Origin: Coleophoma eucalyptorum
Lineage: Eukaryota; Ascomycota; Leotiomycetes; Helotiales; Dermateaceae
Reading direction: 5' to 3'
Length of the DNA stretch: 64,000 bases
Assembly (NCBI GenBank): GCA_026120035.1
Contig: JALRME010000007.1
Span: 1,488,001 to 1,552,000, forward strand
The notes below the pieces were generated by a model. The model saw only the letters and a program-made list of their open reading frames with translations. It was not told where the DNA came from and did not search any database. Each line of letters opens with the position of its first letter. Position 1 is the first letter of the stretch. The position numbers and the translations under genes were made by a program. Shown piece by piece: positions 1 through 11,467 of this stretch.

Positions 1-263
1 ACTAAAGTGGCTTTATCACAAGCTTCCTCTAGGGAAGAGCAGATTTTTAGACGCCCGGTCGAACGCAGCTCGGTGATGTTGAAAGCTGGGTCTGAGGAGT
101 TGATATAGCCTGGAAGCACGGATGCGAGATGCTCCTCGAGATCTGGACGGGTGTCAAAGACACTTACTATGGCACTCGTAAATCTGAGATGGAGAGCAGC
201 AAAAGAAATTCCTATAGCGCCTAGCCCCACGAGGGTGATTCGTTCTTCGGAAGTTGTGGCCAT
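1..263 (-). CDS. 3-hydroxyacyl-CoA dehydrogenase-type NAD-binding protein, 5' part only
   Basis: Reading the minus strand from the ATG at 263-261 gives 87 codons without a stop up to the window edge, so the rest of the gene lies to the left. Residues 9-23 form a Rossmann beta-alpha turn with GLGAIG (GxGxxG, residues 13-18), and an acidic residue (D37, in VFDTR) follows at the end of the second strand, as expected for NAD binding. The spacing and the following PDLEEHL fit the 3-hydroxyacyl-CoA dehydrogenase N-terminal domain family, which also includes L-gulonate 3-dehydrogenase and carnitine dehydrogenase; the exact substrate cannot be told from this piece. A GTAAGT at 167-162 could be read as a splice donor, but reading through it keeps the Rossmann pattern intact, so I treat it as coding. 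Confidence 0.7.
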   Translation of the reverse strand, partial: MATTSEERITLVGLGAIGISFAALHLRFTSAIVSVFDTRPDLEEHLASVLPGYINSSDPAFNITELRSTGRLKICSSLEEACDKATL

Positions 264-901
264 GCTTCTAATTAGGATTAGACGGTACCAAGGTAAGAAT
301 GGAACATCTGATACGAACGAGTATCAATTGCGGCAGAATTGTACGATATCTTCCAACGCTACCTCTATCCAAGTACCATTATGGAGGGAGGGGTAAATCG
401 GCCAAGATCCGGGGTTGGGTGGAGTGATTATCGCTTAAAAGGGACCAATAATCAAGATAATTTAGTAAGCTGCAAGGACTTGCGTTATCATAATGAGCGG
501 CTCGCGAACTCTTGGGCTCCTATGTCTCTGTCGCCATTAAGTGGTTCCGAACCCGTACCTTTGTTGACGGTATTGAAGGGGGGTCTTTGCTGCTTGATTG
601 TGTACGAATACACAGTATTTGTTGATTGGTTGTCAAGTATAGAAGTACTTCATATATTGGATTGTGAAGATAGAGTGAGAAATTGAGTCCACGAGTGAGA
701 GGTTCCGATTAGAGAATCTTTACGCTCAAACAACTTCAGACAAATCCAATTTCCACAATGTGAGTATACTCATCATCATCCTATTGCACAGCTGCACGAG
801 ACTTACCACCCATTACACCATTAGCCACAATGTTATCAAGATGGCAACGACAAACAATTCATTGCCACGTTATCATTATAAAACTAACTTATACAAACAT
901 C
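264..901. other. Intergenic, upstream of the dehydrogenase and downstream of the desaturase
   Basis: No coding region is recognisable. The stretch holds the promoter of the leftward dehydrogenase and the 3' flank of the desaturase, whose transcript ends towards 901. Confidence 0.6.
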
Positions 902-2360
902 TCAAGCCGCATCGGCTGATGATACAGGCTCCACAATCCGAGTAACTTGGGTGCCAGCACGAAGAATCTTCTGGCCAGCCGAATCCACAAAGAACGGCTT
1001 CGAGTTCTCCATTTGCGCTGAGCGCTTCCAAATTTCCACTTCTGAGCCACCCCGCAAAACACCCACGCGCATAGTAGAGAGGAGATTATGCGCCGCGTTG
1101 GAATGGTTATACACCCCACCGTTGAAGATCGCCGTGGCATCCTTGCCAATGCCCGAGGTTATGAGGGCTTTTCCACCGGGATGGTCTTTGATAAAATCTG
1201 TCACGTCGTGGATTACACCGGCAACTGCAATGAGTGCGCGCCCATCCTTGGCTTCGGCCTGGTAGTCATCCCAGTCAATAACGGGCAACTGCTCAATGGG
1301 GGTTCCCCAATCGAGGGTCTGTCTCTTCTGGTCAAGCTTCTTCTGAAGCTGCTGGAGACGGCCCTTTTCAATTTCGTTGGACCGGAACTCCTTCAGATCG
1401 TATGCGAGACCCAATTGCTTCCAGATCCAGATGGTCCATTTTGTTGGATCGTACTGATACCACTGGATGGCATTGCGGTAGTCGGATGGGAACTCGTGGT
1501 GGAAGTTGTGATAACCCTCACCCAAGGTTGCCAGCGCGGTAAGGGCATGGTCTCGTGGGGAGTTGCGGTCGTCGAATGGCTGCTCTCCAATCCAGTGAGC
1601 TAGGGAGTTAATGCAAAAGGTTGCTTGCTGAACGACGAAAATCCGCAGAAGGCCAGCGTAGATGAATCCACCGAACCAATCCCCCCATCCCAACCCGCAA
1701 ACCATACAAGGGAAGATCATTCCCATAACCACCACCGTCTTGATGTAATTTCGGTGCTGCCACACAACCACGGGATCGTCATTGAGATCGGAGATATCGG
1801 TGCGGCCAATGCGTTTGGGGTTCTGCTTCAACACCATCCAGCCTATATGAGAATAGACAAATCCCTTTCGAACCGAGTATGGATCCTTGTCGGTATCGGT
1901 ATATCGGTGGTGGGCGCGGTGATCTCTAGACCACCATCGAATTGAGCCTTCGACTGCTCCGCCTCCCATGGCGGCAAGGAATATTCTCAATGGCAAACAT
2001 GCGGAATATGAGCTGTGTGACCAGAGTCTGTGATAGCCTAGAAATTCAAGTATCAGTAAAGTCAAGCTCTGGTGGGCTTTGAAAGCGTGAGGGGGGCTTA
2101 CCTGCTGTGATACCGAGGCCAGTTAGGAAATAATAGGTAAAAGCCCAGACTCCCGTCTTCCACTGAAGGGGCACCCAGAATGATTGGATTATCCCATATA
2201 ACGGCACCAAAATAATTAATACGCAGTTGAGCCAGTTGATCTGTTTGTACCAATTGTACCTGGTCATGGGCTCATCGGCGATATGGACTTTCTTGGCGGC
2301 GACATCCTTCGCTCTATTGGGATGGGCGTTGCTGTCCATGGTTGAGGCTGCGGAGCTCAT
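902..2360 (-). CDS. Acyl-CoA delta-9 desaturase with C-terminal cytochrome b5 domain (OLE1 family)
   Basis: Two exons, 2360-2102 and 2037-902, joined across a 64-bp GT-AG intron (2101-2038), give 464 residues. The protein introduces the delta-9 double bond into stearoyl/palmitoyl-CoA at the endoplasmic reticulum. All three di-iron histidine boxes are present: HRLWSH (89-94, just after the splice junction at G87), HRAHH (126-130) and HNFHH (263-267). Hydrophobic stretches lie before the first box and at about residues 187-222. A fused cytochrome b5 domain follows, with heme-binding HPGG at 372-375. This desaturase plus b5 layout is the usual one for fungal OLE1 proteins. The ATG at 2360 gives a typical charged N-terminus before the first membrane segment, and a TATA-like TTTATATG lies about 75 bp upstream. 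The gene appears intact. Confidence 0.95.
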
Positions 2361-4241
2361 GCTGACAATGAAGACGCAGCAGTCAGGTGGTGACTAACAA
2401 TACGAACGTGTTCTGGGGAAAGCTGGACTTCATATAAAGACACTTAAGCGGTTTTCCATCAGTGTATCAGCTGTTGCCATTTGTCATTTGTGGCAGCATG
2501 ATGAAAAGTCAGGACATTGTGCCTGGACGTGGCAAGTGAAATGGATATGCCCCGTAACCGATTGGATGCGCAGTTAAGATATCGGACAATGCAATTATTT
2601 CAACAGTTGTTGGCTCCCAACAATCCTGCTAGTGGCGATCCCCCACCGATCCTGAGTCCCAAAATAGGCTTTATATTCTCAGGTCTCTTCGTCTTTCTTC
2701 ACGTTGGGGCCCATGGCTAATTTGTTGTGCGGTGTGAGCCGATGTTACCGCACTGGCTCGGGAGTGGAGCCAGATTGGTATCGCGTGATCGTATGATAAA
2801 AGACAGGCCATGATATGTAAATTTATACAGATCGCTCAGGTCGAATTATTCAAACCTGGATAAAACTTTCCTTTCCATCGGATTTGACTGAGACTAGTGT
2901 TTTATCAAAGATAGCGTTGTATCTGTACCGGAGAATGCTTCTGGTTAAGATAGATTCAATGGCAACTAGTAGAAGTTCTATACTTAAACCAAAAGAACTT
3001 TTCTATAGAATTAGCTATAGGGCTCACTCTTGCTTTCATTATTATGCTAAATGACGCGTGGCATTAATAGAGGCTATATTGACTATGTATTGACTATATA
3101 GGATGGAAAGTGAGAGCTGCCTAAGGGGCCTATTTACGTGTGGTGCGCATGTCGCGTGGTCACATGATTCAGATCCCCCAATTTGGATATCCATCATTTT
3201 CTTCAACTTTATTTTCATCCTCCATTGATACATCGTCAATGCAAACTCTATTGGTTCCACGTATCTTTTATTGCAGCATATTGTGCTCATTGACATGTCA
3301 TATACGCTTTTACACGGTGGACCTCCACTGATATTGGAATGAATAGTTGAATGCTGAGACGTATGACTAAGTGGTATGCATGAGCCCTTAAAACTAAAAG
3401 TTATATGTCCAGCATTGCAGAGAATCAACAATTCCGAGAGAGCCATTCTGACATGTGGTTGACATGTGGTTGCCAATAGCCAACATAGAGCAGCGGGTTC
3501 TGGCGACCTCCAACCCCATGTACCCTTGCCAACAACCTTTGGCCCGATGATGTGGAGTAAAGGTTGGTAGCAGCTGTTAGTGAGTTTGGAAGATCGTCGG
3601 AATTCTAGTGGAAGGTTTAAAAAGGATGCTTAGTCGAACGCTTTCTTGCAACATATGATCATCACATGGGCCTCGGCTGACAGATCTATAGAGAGGTGAT
3701 GTTGACGTTCTCCATGATTGTAGTGCGTGTATGGATGTTTCTGCGGGAGATCAACCACAAGTACATTTTTTGTTGGGCCGGTATGTGTTAATGGGGCCGT
3801 GAGTGGAACTTATTGTTCGCTTCGCGGGCAGTAGAGACGGGAGACACAAAAGAGACGAGATCCCCAGCACAGTCAGCCGTTTAGATGGGACTGGCCATGG
3901 CAGTGTTCCCAGTATTAGTTGTCACGAGCCAGTAGTGATATTTCTGGATCCACAATTTGTACAAGTCCAGACCTATGTAATCTGATGTGGTCTGGATTTA
4001 TGTCGTAGTATGATCTTGACGGTAGGCGATTTGGATTGATGCATAAATAGAGATTCCGTTGCCGTTGTATTCAGCACTTTCTTAGCTCTTTACCATTCGC
4101 ATACCCTGTGCAGCCAGAGATATATTAGATTGTCCAGTCGAATATGTACAATGAAGAACAATATCTAGAGGTAGGCTGCAAAGCACACTTCGGTGATTGA
4201 CAGTATGTTATGCTAAAGAGAATAGTCTACACGCATAACAC
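2361..4241. other. Intergenic, desaturase to HET gene
   Basis: About 1.9 kb without a supportable gene. It contains the desaturase promoter on the left and the 3' flank of the HET gene on the right. Open frames here have no recognisable domain and no convincing starts. Confidence 0.55.
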
Positions 4242-6587
4242 CTACGCAATCACTATTGTCTTAGCTATCACAACCGCTTCTGTAGCATCATAGGTGCACG
4301 GCCCAACAAGTGAATACCGCCCCGAATTTCCCATCGTATTCTCCCCGGTGTCCGCAAGGTCAGAGTGTCGAAGCAAAACAGGCGAGCTTAATTTCGCCAA
4401 CAGCCAAATCCCATCTCCTACAAACGCTCCCTCGGGAACAAGCGAGATCTTATTCTTCTCGGTGATGCAAAGCCGCCGTGCGCAGCAACGTCGATACACC
4501 CGCATGCAGATCTTATTGACATCGCTGTCGAGACTCTGGGTGAGGTCCGCCAGGCCCGCCTCTAGAGTTTTCTTTACACTTGCCTTCTTGAGAATATTCT
4601 CGTTTTCGAGCAGAAAGTCGATGCCGAGCATAGCACGCCATAGATGTTCACTACTGAAATCTTCCCCGGATTCGAGGGATATTTCCTGATAGGAGCCGGC
4701 TTCCGTAAGTGTCTGGCCTTGTGAACTTACAAACTTGATGGCCTCGGCGATCCAATAGAGAATTGCTGAAAGATGCGATGTGTGAATTTCTAGCTTGTAT
4801 TCAATTTCCGAGATGGTAGTACTGAACGTCTTTATAGAGTCTATCTCTGATCCTGCAGTGACAAGGAATGGATTGAGAAGTTCGGCATGACTGAGTTGCT
4901 TTGTTGGCTTAACTTCTGCATAGCTACGGGTCTCGATAGTACTTTCAAGGAGGGGGCCAGGATAACAGCTCCAATCGGGCACCCACGAAGGTAGGTCGAA
5001 CATCTTCCGGGGAATGCCAATTCCAGCACTTAGGACAATATCTGCTGAAGAATCTCCCCCACCATGTAAAATTCTGCGGGCAGCGGATATGTATACATCC
5101 CTTGGAGTAGTTAAGTAATCTATTTCGATAGAGTTTAGACTCTTTGGGTCCGCTAGACCAAGTAACGCGTAAATCTTATCTCGCGGGTCTGTTGAAGCAG
5201 ATGCGTGAGTCTGCTGCAACAAGTTTAATAGGGTAGGATTCTGGTGCAAGACGATAATGCCTTGAGCAGCCTTCATTGTTTGGATTGCGGTTGCTGATTG
5301 AATATTGCTTGCCAGGTTCCCTAGGCTACTGATTTGGCCAATCCATTTCTCGGCATTGTTAGTCATACCATTTCGAAGCATCGCATCCGCGGGGTCTACA
5401 CTGTACTGCATTACGTCCTGGACGCCCAAAAGTAGCGTCTTCCAGGTCAGAAACTCAGTTCCCCACATGAAGAACACTTCTCGGGCAATAGCAACCTCTT
5501 GGAGGACCCAAGCTCGTTGGAACCAGGGAAGGCTGTAGAGTGCCTGCACAGCTTGCGAGTACCCCGGAGCATTACGTCCCTGAAAGAAGTTGAATGCCCC
5601 AATGGCTTCTGGTCGATAGCTCCTCTTGTCAGAGCGCAAGTCGGACAGGTTACTCATGGTGGTTGCTACCCCGCGTAAATATCCCGTGCGACCCAAGAAA
5701 ACTATTGTTGCAGATGCTTTTTGGTATATCTCGGTCATCAAGCGTACCTGCGCTGTCTTCTCTGTCATGTCTTCTTGATTGATAGAAATCGAATCCAGCC
5801 AGAAATACTTGGAACAGAACCGATCGCCTACAGCATGTAGGACGTTGAATGCCGATTGTGTAACTTTGTACATTTTCCCGTTAATGCTAATATCCTGTAA
5901 AGGTTGCATGTTACCCCAAGCATACGAGATGGCGTAGAAAGGTTCAGCAGAGTCTAAGTCCCTCACTACTAGATGGCACTCGATGTCGGACCGGAATGGG
6001 CGACGCCAGACTTTTATCAACCGGATTTGACGTTGCGAAATTTGGCTGTGCTTATACTCTTCCCTCGGCCCCTTACTCAGGTTTGAACTGTCCGGAAACC
6101 ACATAGCACTGATTCTCTGAACGCTTTGCTGGAGTGCTGAATTAACATGTTGATCAAAAGAATGCAGCATTTGAAGATGAGGCCGGGGGCTAATCCAGCC
6201 GTTGAAAAGCATATAGACAATCTCAACAACAAACATCCAAACCGTTCGGCTCAACGGTACGAGGTGTTCCAAGGCAGAAAATATGATTCTTGCATAGACG
6301 CTATAGCCAAAATATATCATTACTGGCCGTTCCAGGGTTTTAAATAGCCAACCTTGCTCGGGCGGGAGAAGGAATCCGCGCGTGTGACGGACACCAAGCT
6401 GATATATATCGCTGCCAGATCTGTGCAGCCAAAGGCACACAAGCAATATGAGAAGCGCATTCGGAGGTAGAGGTTGAGTATGAAACCCGATGATTCGTAT
6501 CCATATGTATCGGCTAAACATGAGGCGTATACCCAACCCAACCGAAGCTGATGTGAAATCATCGGTCATAGACTTGATGATTTCCAT
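4242..6587 (-). CDS. HET-domain protein with N-terminal membrane segments
   Basis: A single open frame of 781 codons from the ATG at 6587. Residues about 218-365 form a heterokaryon-incompatibility (HET) domain: YAISYAWG (218-225), then YFWLDSISINQ (261-271), then an alpha/beta stretch ending TIVFLG (294-299). HET domains in ascomycetes trigger a cell-death reaction after fusion of genetically different hyphae. The protein has about 215 residues before the domain, with hydrophobic segments near 43-54, 88-105 and 113-130, suggesting membrane attachment. The C-terminal 400 residues have the loose low-conservation character usual in this family (a VPEGAFVGDGIW-like motif near the end resembles the common HET C-terminal element). 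No intron is needed. The partner or allele it recognises cannot be inferred. Confidence 0.88.
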   Translation of the reverse strand: MEIIKSMTDDFTSASVGLGIRLMFSRYIWIRIIGFHTQPLPPNALLILLVCLWLHRSGSDIYQLGVRHTRGFLLPPEQGWLFKTLERPVMIYFGYSVYARIIFSALEHLVPLSRTVWMFVVEIVYMLFNGWISPRPHLQMLHSFDQHVNSALQQSVQRISAMWFPDSSNLSKGPREEYKHSQISQRQIRLIKVWRRPFRSDIECHLVVRDLDSAEPFYAISYAWGNMQPLQDISINGKMYKVTQSAFNVLHAVGDRFCSKYFWLDSISINQEDMTEKTAQVRLMTEIYQKASATIVFLGRTGYLRGVATTMSNLSDLRSDKRSYRPEAIGAFNFFQGRNAPGYSQAVQALYSLPWFQRAWVLQEVAIAREVFFMWGTEFLTWKTLLLGVQDVMQYSVDPADAMLRNGMTNNAEKWIGQISSLGNLASNIQSATAIQTMKAAQGIIVLHQNPTLLNLLQQTHASASTDPRDKIYALLGLADPKSLNSIEIDYLTTPRDVYISAARRILHGGGDSSADIVLSAGIGIPRKMFDLPSWVPDWSCYPGPLLESTIETRSYAEVKPTKQLSHAELLNPFLVTAGSEIDSIKTFSTTISEIEYKLEIHTSHLSAILYWIAEAIKFVSSQGQTLTEAGSYQEISLESGEDFSSEHLWRAMLGIDFLLENENILKKASVKKTLEAGLADLTQSLDSDVNKICMRVYRRCCARRLCITEKNKISLVPEGAFVGDGIWLLAKLSSPVLLRHSDLADTGENTMGNSGRYSLVGPCTYDATEAVVIAKTIVIA

Positions 6588-8147
6588 GGTGATCCTCTCG
6601 GTGTCATCGAAAATGCATGGCTCTCCTATCCTGCACTATACACCAGCAAACTTCAGGGGCCTATCTAGCGTGGGTTATGAAGCATCAGTTTGTCAGTTTG
6701 GGAAGCGATAATAGCGAGGCCGAAGACAGAATGAGAGTATTAGAAACGCAACTACAAAATGGGCACTTCCAGAATCTAGTATTAATACGCCTAGGGCTAG
6801 CTGCAGAGAGTCTACAGAGCTGAAAGGGTTAGGGGGTTTCACATTTAAGGTGGCTGTCACAGTTGGCACCTATAGGTGCGAATCCTGCCACTAGGCGTGC
6901 GGCTGAGTGCAAGAGGAGTCGGTCGGGAAGGTGACACCCCCGCCATTCAATCCCGATGAACAAATGCCAAGCGGCACCGCCCTCCTTTGGGGTGTATTCG
7001 TACAGAAACTGTGGATGGCAGTGCCGGTATCACTTGAAGCAGCATTGCGAGAACAGTGGGCTACAGCTAAAACTAAACTATATAATGCACAGTCGAGCAT
7101 TCTATGTATCTAAACAAGACCCTATAAAAAAAACTCTGTTCATAACACGGCCGACAGATATTGCTTTGTACCTTCCGAATGTACGGTCTGTTCTTTAATG
7201 CATCTTGGCGCTCGCTCCTCTATTCTACTTTACTTTAACTTGCATGCATGAACTTTTTCCACCCTGCCGCCCTGACCGACCGATACAAAGAATCCCACCC
7301 ACCAGATTGAGGATGCAAAGCTGACTAACACTGCGTCAGGCCGCAAGTAAGGCAGAACGGCGGGCAACAAAGTAAGGCCCCAGGTAAGGCACGAAATAAG
7401 GTACGAATACGAAGCACGAGATAATGCCCACAGGATCTCGGGCGGTGGATTGATTTCCCGGTTCCGCCAATGACGTGCATAAGCAGGCCGCATGAGGGGT
7501 AAAACAGGTACCGCCAGGCTAGCCAATCATCGCACTCGGCCCTACTCACCTTTGGCACCGCATCGCAGGGCCATGGCAGCGAAAGTTGGTACGGAATGGA
7601 CTATGTGATACTTGATGTCAAGGCCCCATCTGGTTGCCAGATAGCATGGGGGAAAGAGGGCAAAGGGCAGATACCTACGAATTTCAAGAATGTATTTCCA
7701 GAACAGAATTTTGAGTGAATTTGAGCAAAGAAATGCAGTGCTGGCTGAGTCTATAAGTATACATAGATGTACCATAGCACCATAGATAACCGACAGCTTC
7801 AGCTACTTACTGAACCATTGTAGAGATGCAACGTCTCAACTCCGACACAACGAGATGAGACCCGCTTAGATTGGGTTACAGATAGCTGGCCAACTACTTG
7901 ATTATTGCAAACTTTGCCTATCCGATCACGAATTCTACCCCTAGGCGTGCATCTTTCTGCCCCACCTAACGACGGACTTAAGACCAAGGCCGTGGGTGTG
8001 CAATAACCTTTTATCTATCAAACCGCACATAAAACCGCAGTGCTCCTCTTCGTCTTGTTCTTGGCTTTCTGTGCTACCATATCTATTTTCCTTCTACTAT
8101 AATCATATTATCAAATATCCCCCCCCCCCCCCTCAACAAGCGCAACC
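6588..8147. other. Intergenic, HET gene to aldo-keto reductase
   Basis: About 1.56 kb between divergently transcribed genes, holding both promoters. No coding region is supported. Next to the right-hand gene there is an uninterrupted run of 14 C (8119-8132) ending 15 bases before the ATG. Confidence 0.55.
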
Positions 8148-9232
8148 ATGGCAAATGCAGCAAAGACAAAAATCCCTCTGGTCTTCGGTGCCATGACCTT
8201 TGGGAAACAAGGTACGAGAATACAATTCCACAAGACACAAAACCATGCTTCAACCAGCCCAGTACATGCACGAGAATCTACTAACCGGCATCAACCTCAA
8301 CAGGAGTCGAACAGACCCGAGTATTCGACCTCAAAGACTGCGGAGCCATGCTTGATCTATTCCAAAAACACGGCCACAAAGAAGTCGACACAGCGCGCGT
8401 CTACGGCGGAGGATCCTCTGAAGAGTATCTGGGCGAGCTAGGCTGGCAAGGGCGCGGGATCGTGATGGAAACGAAACTATATCCCACCCCAGGCAAGATC
8501 ACGCACTCGGCTGCGGATCTACGCAAGCAGCTGCACGCCTCCCTCAAGGCCCTCAAGGCCGACAAGATCCACATGTGGTACCTCCACGGCCCGGACCGCA
8601 AGACGCCGTACGAGGAGACACTGAAGGCTGTGAACGAGCTGCACCAGGAAGGGCTCTTTGAGCGGTTTGGCATCAGTAATTACATGAGCTGGGAGGTTGC
8701 GCAGATGAACGAGATCTGCATTCGCAACGGCTGGATCCGCCCCTCGGTCTTCCAGGGGGTTTATAACGCTATCCACCGCAGTGTCGAGGCTGAGCTCTTC
8801 CCCTGCCTCCGTCAATATAATATGAGCTTCTACGCATTCAACCCCCTTGCAGGAGGCTACCTCACCTCTCGCTACCATCGCGAAGCCCTCGAGTTTGAGC
8901 CGGGTTCTCGCTTTGATCCTAAGACCAACCAGGGAAGACAATACCAGACTCGATACATCAACGATGTTATGTTTGATGCCCTGGATATTGTGAGGGAGGC
9001 TATTAAGAAGCATGGGTTGACCGAGACGGAGTGTGCGCTGCGGTGGTTGATGCACCACTCGCTCTTGAGAGCAGAGTTGGGTGATACGGTGATTATTGGC
9101 GCAAGTAGCATGAAGCACCTGGAGGAGAACCTGGTGGATTCGGAGAAGGGCCCCCTCCCGGAAGATGTGCTTGCTGCTCTGGATAAGGCCTGGCTTGTAG
9201 CAAAGCCCAAGGCATGGAACTATTATCACTAG
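8148..9232 (+). CDS. Aldo-keto reductase, AKR7 (aflatoxin aldehyde reductase) type
   Basis: Exons 8148-8211 and 8304-9232, with a 92-bp intron (GTACGA...CAG), give 330 residues. The protein is an NADPH-dependent aldehyde reductase with the AKR (alpha/beta)8 barrel. The catalytic tetrad is visible: D50 and Y55 in DTARVYGGG, K79 in ETKLYP, and H116 in WYLHGPD. The start FGAMTFGKQG, the SNY...W region (FGISNYMSWEV) and the C-terminal VIIGASSMKHLEENL are characteristic of the AKR7 subfamily, which reduces dialdehydes and other reactive carbonyls in the cytosol. The C-terminus KPKAWNYYH matches the usual end of fungal members. The gene stands alone between long spacers, so a general detoxification role is more likely than a cluster role. 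The physiological substrate is not known from sequence. Confidence 0.92.
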
Positions 9233-10270
9233 GCCGCTAGCACGGCTTTTAATGCCTGTGTTTAGGAATAGAACGGGCTTTAGGCTTGGTTTAACAAGCT
9301 CTCTAGATTCCATGAATTGATGAACCTTCCTCGCCAACCATTGTCCTTTGAAGAACTTCCATGTCTCGGCTACTTTGATTGACTTGTGAGGAAAACTCGG
9401 GGCTAAAACAAGTATGATAACGATTGCCAGCCTATGCAACGCATAAAATCCTCAATCAATTGTGATCCCTGATGGTTTTATTTTATCGCAACTGCGGCAC
9501 ACACATGCAGGTATGTGAGTAGGCACACTCCAATGTCCTTAGCGATTAGACCCAGAAATGGTAGAATCCTGGACCCATAGAGCAGATAGCATCGCCCCGA
9601 TGACAACCTTCTTGAATAATATTGAATATAAATTATAGGGTAACAAGTGTCACAGTTTCTGAAATACTTTTACTACAGGGACTTCTGAGTCATGCAAGTA
9701 GTGTCGACAAATCCTCTCAACGGAAATCATCGTTGAAGGAATCTCTTTCGGCATGATATCACTTAGAGCTTGGCAAAGAGTAAGGTTCGAAAAGCAGGGA
9801 TTATTTGGTCGGGCTAGCTCAATATCGGCAGCAACCTTAATTTTACTAACTTCTACTTCTGCTCTAGCTTCTATAACCTTGTCCACCTATTAGCGTAGCG
9901 ATGATCTTCTTGTACTGCTCTATGGACTGATCTTCTTTTTAGATTCTATATATAACTATAAGTTCTAAATATTTATGATGCTAGGCCACACTTCTATATG
10001 AATCTCTTTGTATTCCTCTAGTTATAGCTCTCGTCTTGCAACCCCCTCTTCCCAGATAATAGGGCTCCTTTGACAAAAGCGACAAAGGCGACGGACTGTG
10101 AATGGTTTAACCGCTTATCTCTCTGAACTGGACTGATAAAACCGTATAGATGAATTTGCGTCGAGTTTGATTCATCCATGATCTGCGGGAGCCATATTCA
10201 GCACAATCGTGGTGATTGCGTGCCATCCCGTGGAGTAACTGCAAAGCAGCCGCTCGAGCCTTTATACCGC
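9233..10270. other. Intergenic between convergent genes, AT-rich
   Basis: About 1 kb between the 3' ends of two convergent genes. It is AT-rich, especially 9900-10010, and no gene is supported. Confidence 0.55.
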
Positions 10271-11467
10271 TTAACCAAGGTAAGCTTTCCACTGCTGGCC
10301 GTTTATGATCGAACGCACTCTGCCCTCGAGCCACTCAGTGTTGCCCCAGAACCCCCAACTCGCCTGGAATCGGAGCCAGTCAACCAATGCTATCTCCCAG
10401 TGCTTCACGAACACATCCCATTCATATTCTTTCCCTGAGACTTGCTTAAGCTTGTCTAGATAAAACTGAAGCAATTTCTTCTCGCTACTTCCCATCTTTA
10501 TTTCATCCTCAGTGCTGAATGTATCTCTGGATAGCAGCTGTCGCGGGAGAGAACACGTGAACAGCTTGGCCAAATCACATACTCCTAACCCTAAGCCGAC
10601 ATACTGGAAGTCGAAGAAGGCCACCGCATTGCCGCTTGCAGTGGTGAACAGGTTTTCGCTCTTCACATCGCCATGGATTAGGGTCTCATACTGGGAGATC
10701 GGACCCTCCTTGCTGCCGTTGGCCAGCGGAGCAAGAAATCTTGCCGCAAGTTCGGCAAGGGTTGGTTGACCTTCAAGGTCGGTGAGGGGCGTACATAACG
10801 GTTCGCACCACTCCGAGTCCGAAGTAGAGAGGTCACGGTACTCATCCTGCCGAGTGGCAAGGTATGTGTACCCTCCATTCAACCAGACCCCTTCATCCCT
10901 TGTTGTACTTTTGGTCTGTTGAAAATGTTCCAGCGGAGGTCGACATAGTTTCGAGCGGTCAAAAGATTGCGTCTTGCCCCACCAGAACCCATGGAATGTT
11001 GCAAGCCATTCAATAGCGGCGTGCACCTGGGCATCGTTCAACACGGCTCGTTTTTCACCCGCTACCGGGAATTCTTGACTTAAATTCGTCATTATCATGG
11101 CTGTTGCGTTACTATCGGACTTATCGTCAATACTGGCGAAACATGAAGCCACCCCGATGTTCGATGGCATTTGCGGCGCGAGGTGCGTATAAAAGTACTG
11201 CTCGATTTGGTAGGAGAGGACTTTGCGCAGATGGCCTTCCTTTGGCGGCCCATTACGGCTTGTAGTTGGAGGTGAGATGTATTTCAAGATCAACGATGTT
11301 GGTTCTTGCTTGGACGAATTCACTGGCACTGATGGCAAGGCTTTGATCTCGCATATATGCCCATAGCCGGCCCAGAGGGACTGAAGCGTTTTGCACGAGA
11401 CCAGTTTGAGGTTTTGGGTTGACAGCAGCTGCGAGGCTACTTGCTCAACCGCTTTTTGTGAATGCAT
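10271..11467 (-). CDS. CHK/aminoglycoside-phosphotransferase-like small-molecule kinase
   Basis: One uninterrupted frame; the first in-frame ATG at 11467 gives 398 residues starting MHSQKAVEQV. The protein-kinase-like fold of the APH/choline kinase/EcKL group is supported by the catalytic loop LIHGDVKSENLF (HGDxxxxN) and, about 15 residues later, the metal-binding FFDFQYVGLGLGVCDLAKL, in which the Asp of FDFQ corresponds to the DFG aspartate. Upstream, LILKYISPP supplies the likely ATP-binding Lys and AMIMTNLSQEF resembles the hinge/lid of DUF1679/CHK members. Such fungal proteins phosphorylate small hydroxylated or amino compounds; the substrate is unknown. The frame stays open upstream to a GTG, but no ATG exists there in frame. 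No link to neighbours is apparent. Confidence 0.8.
   Translation of the reverse strand: MHSQKAVEQVASQLLSTQNLKLVSCKTLQSLWAGYGHICEIKALPSVPVNSSKQEPTSLILKYISPPTTSRNGPPKEGHLRKVLSYQIEQYFYTHLAPQMPSNIGVASCFASIDDKSDSNATAMIMTNLSQEFPVAGEKRAVLNDAQVHAAIEWLATFHGFWWGKTQSFDRSKLCRPPLEHFQQTKSTTRDEGVWLNGGYTYLATRQDEYRDLSTSDSEWCEPLCTPLTDLEGQPTLAELAARFLAPLANGSKEGPISQYETLIHGDVKSENLFTTASGNAVAFFDFQYVGLGLGVCDLAKLFTCSLPRQLLSRDTFSTEDEIKMGSSEKKLLQFYLDKLKQVSGKEYEWDVFVKHWEIALVDWLRFQASWGFWGNTEWLEGRVRSIINGQQWKAYLG

Noticed and set aside
3042..3476. Minus-strand frame of 144 codons
   Set aside because: No recognisable family; AT-rich intergenic context and odd composition.
6868..6895. tRNA-like T-arm string (GGTGCGAATCC)
   Set aside because: No matching A-box, acceptor stem or anticodon arm could be folded around it.
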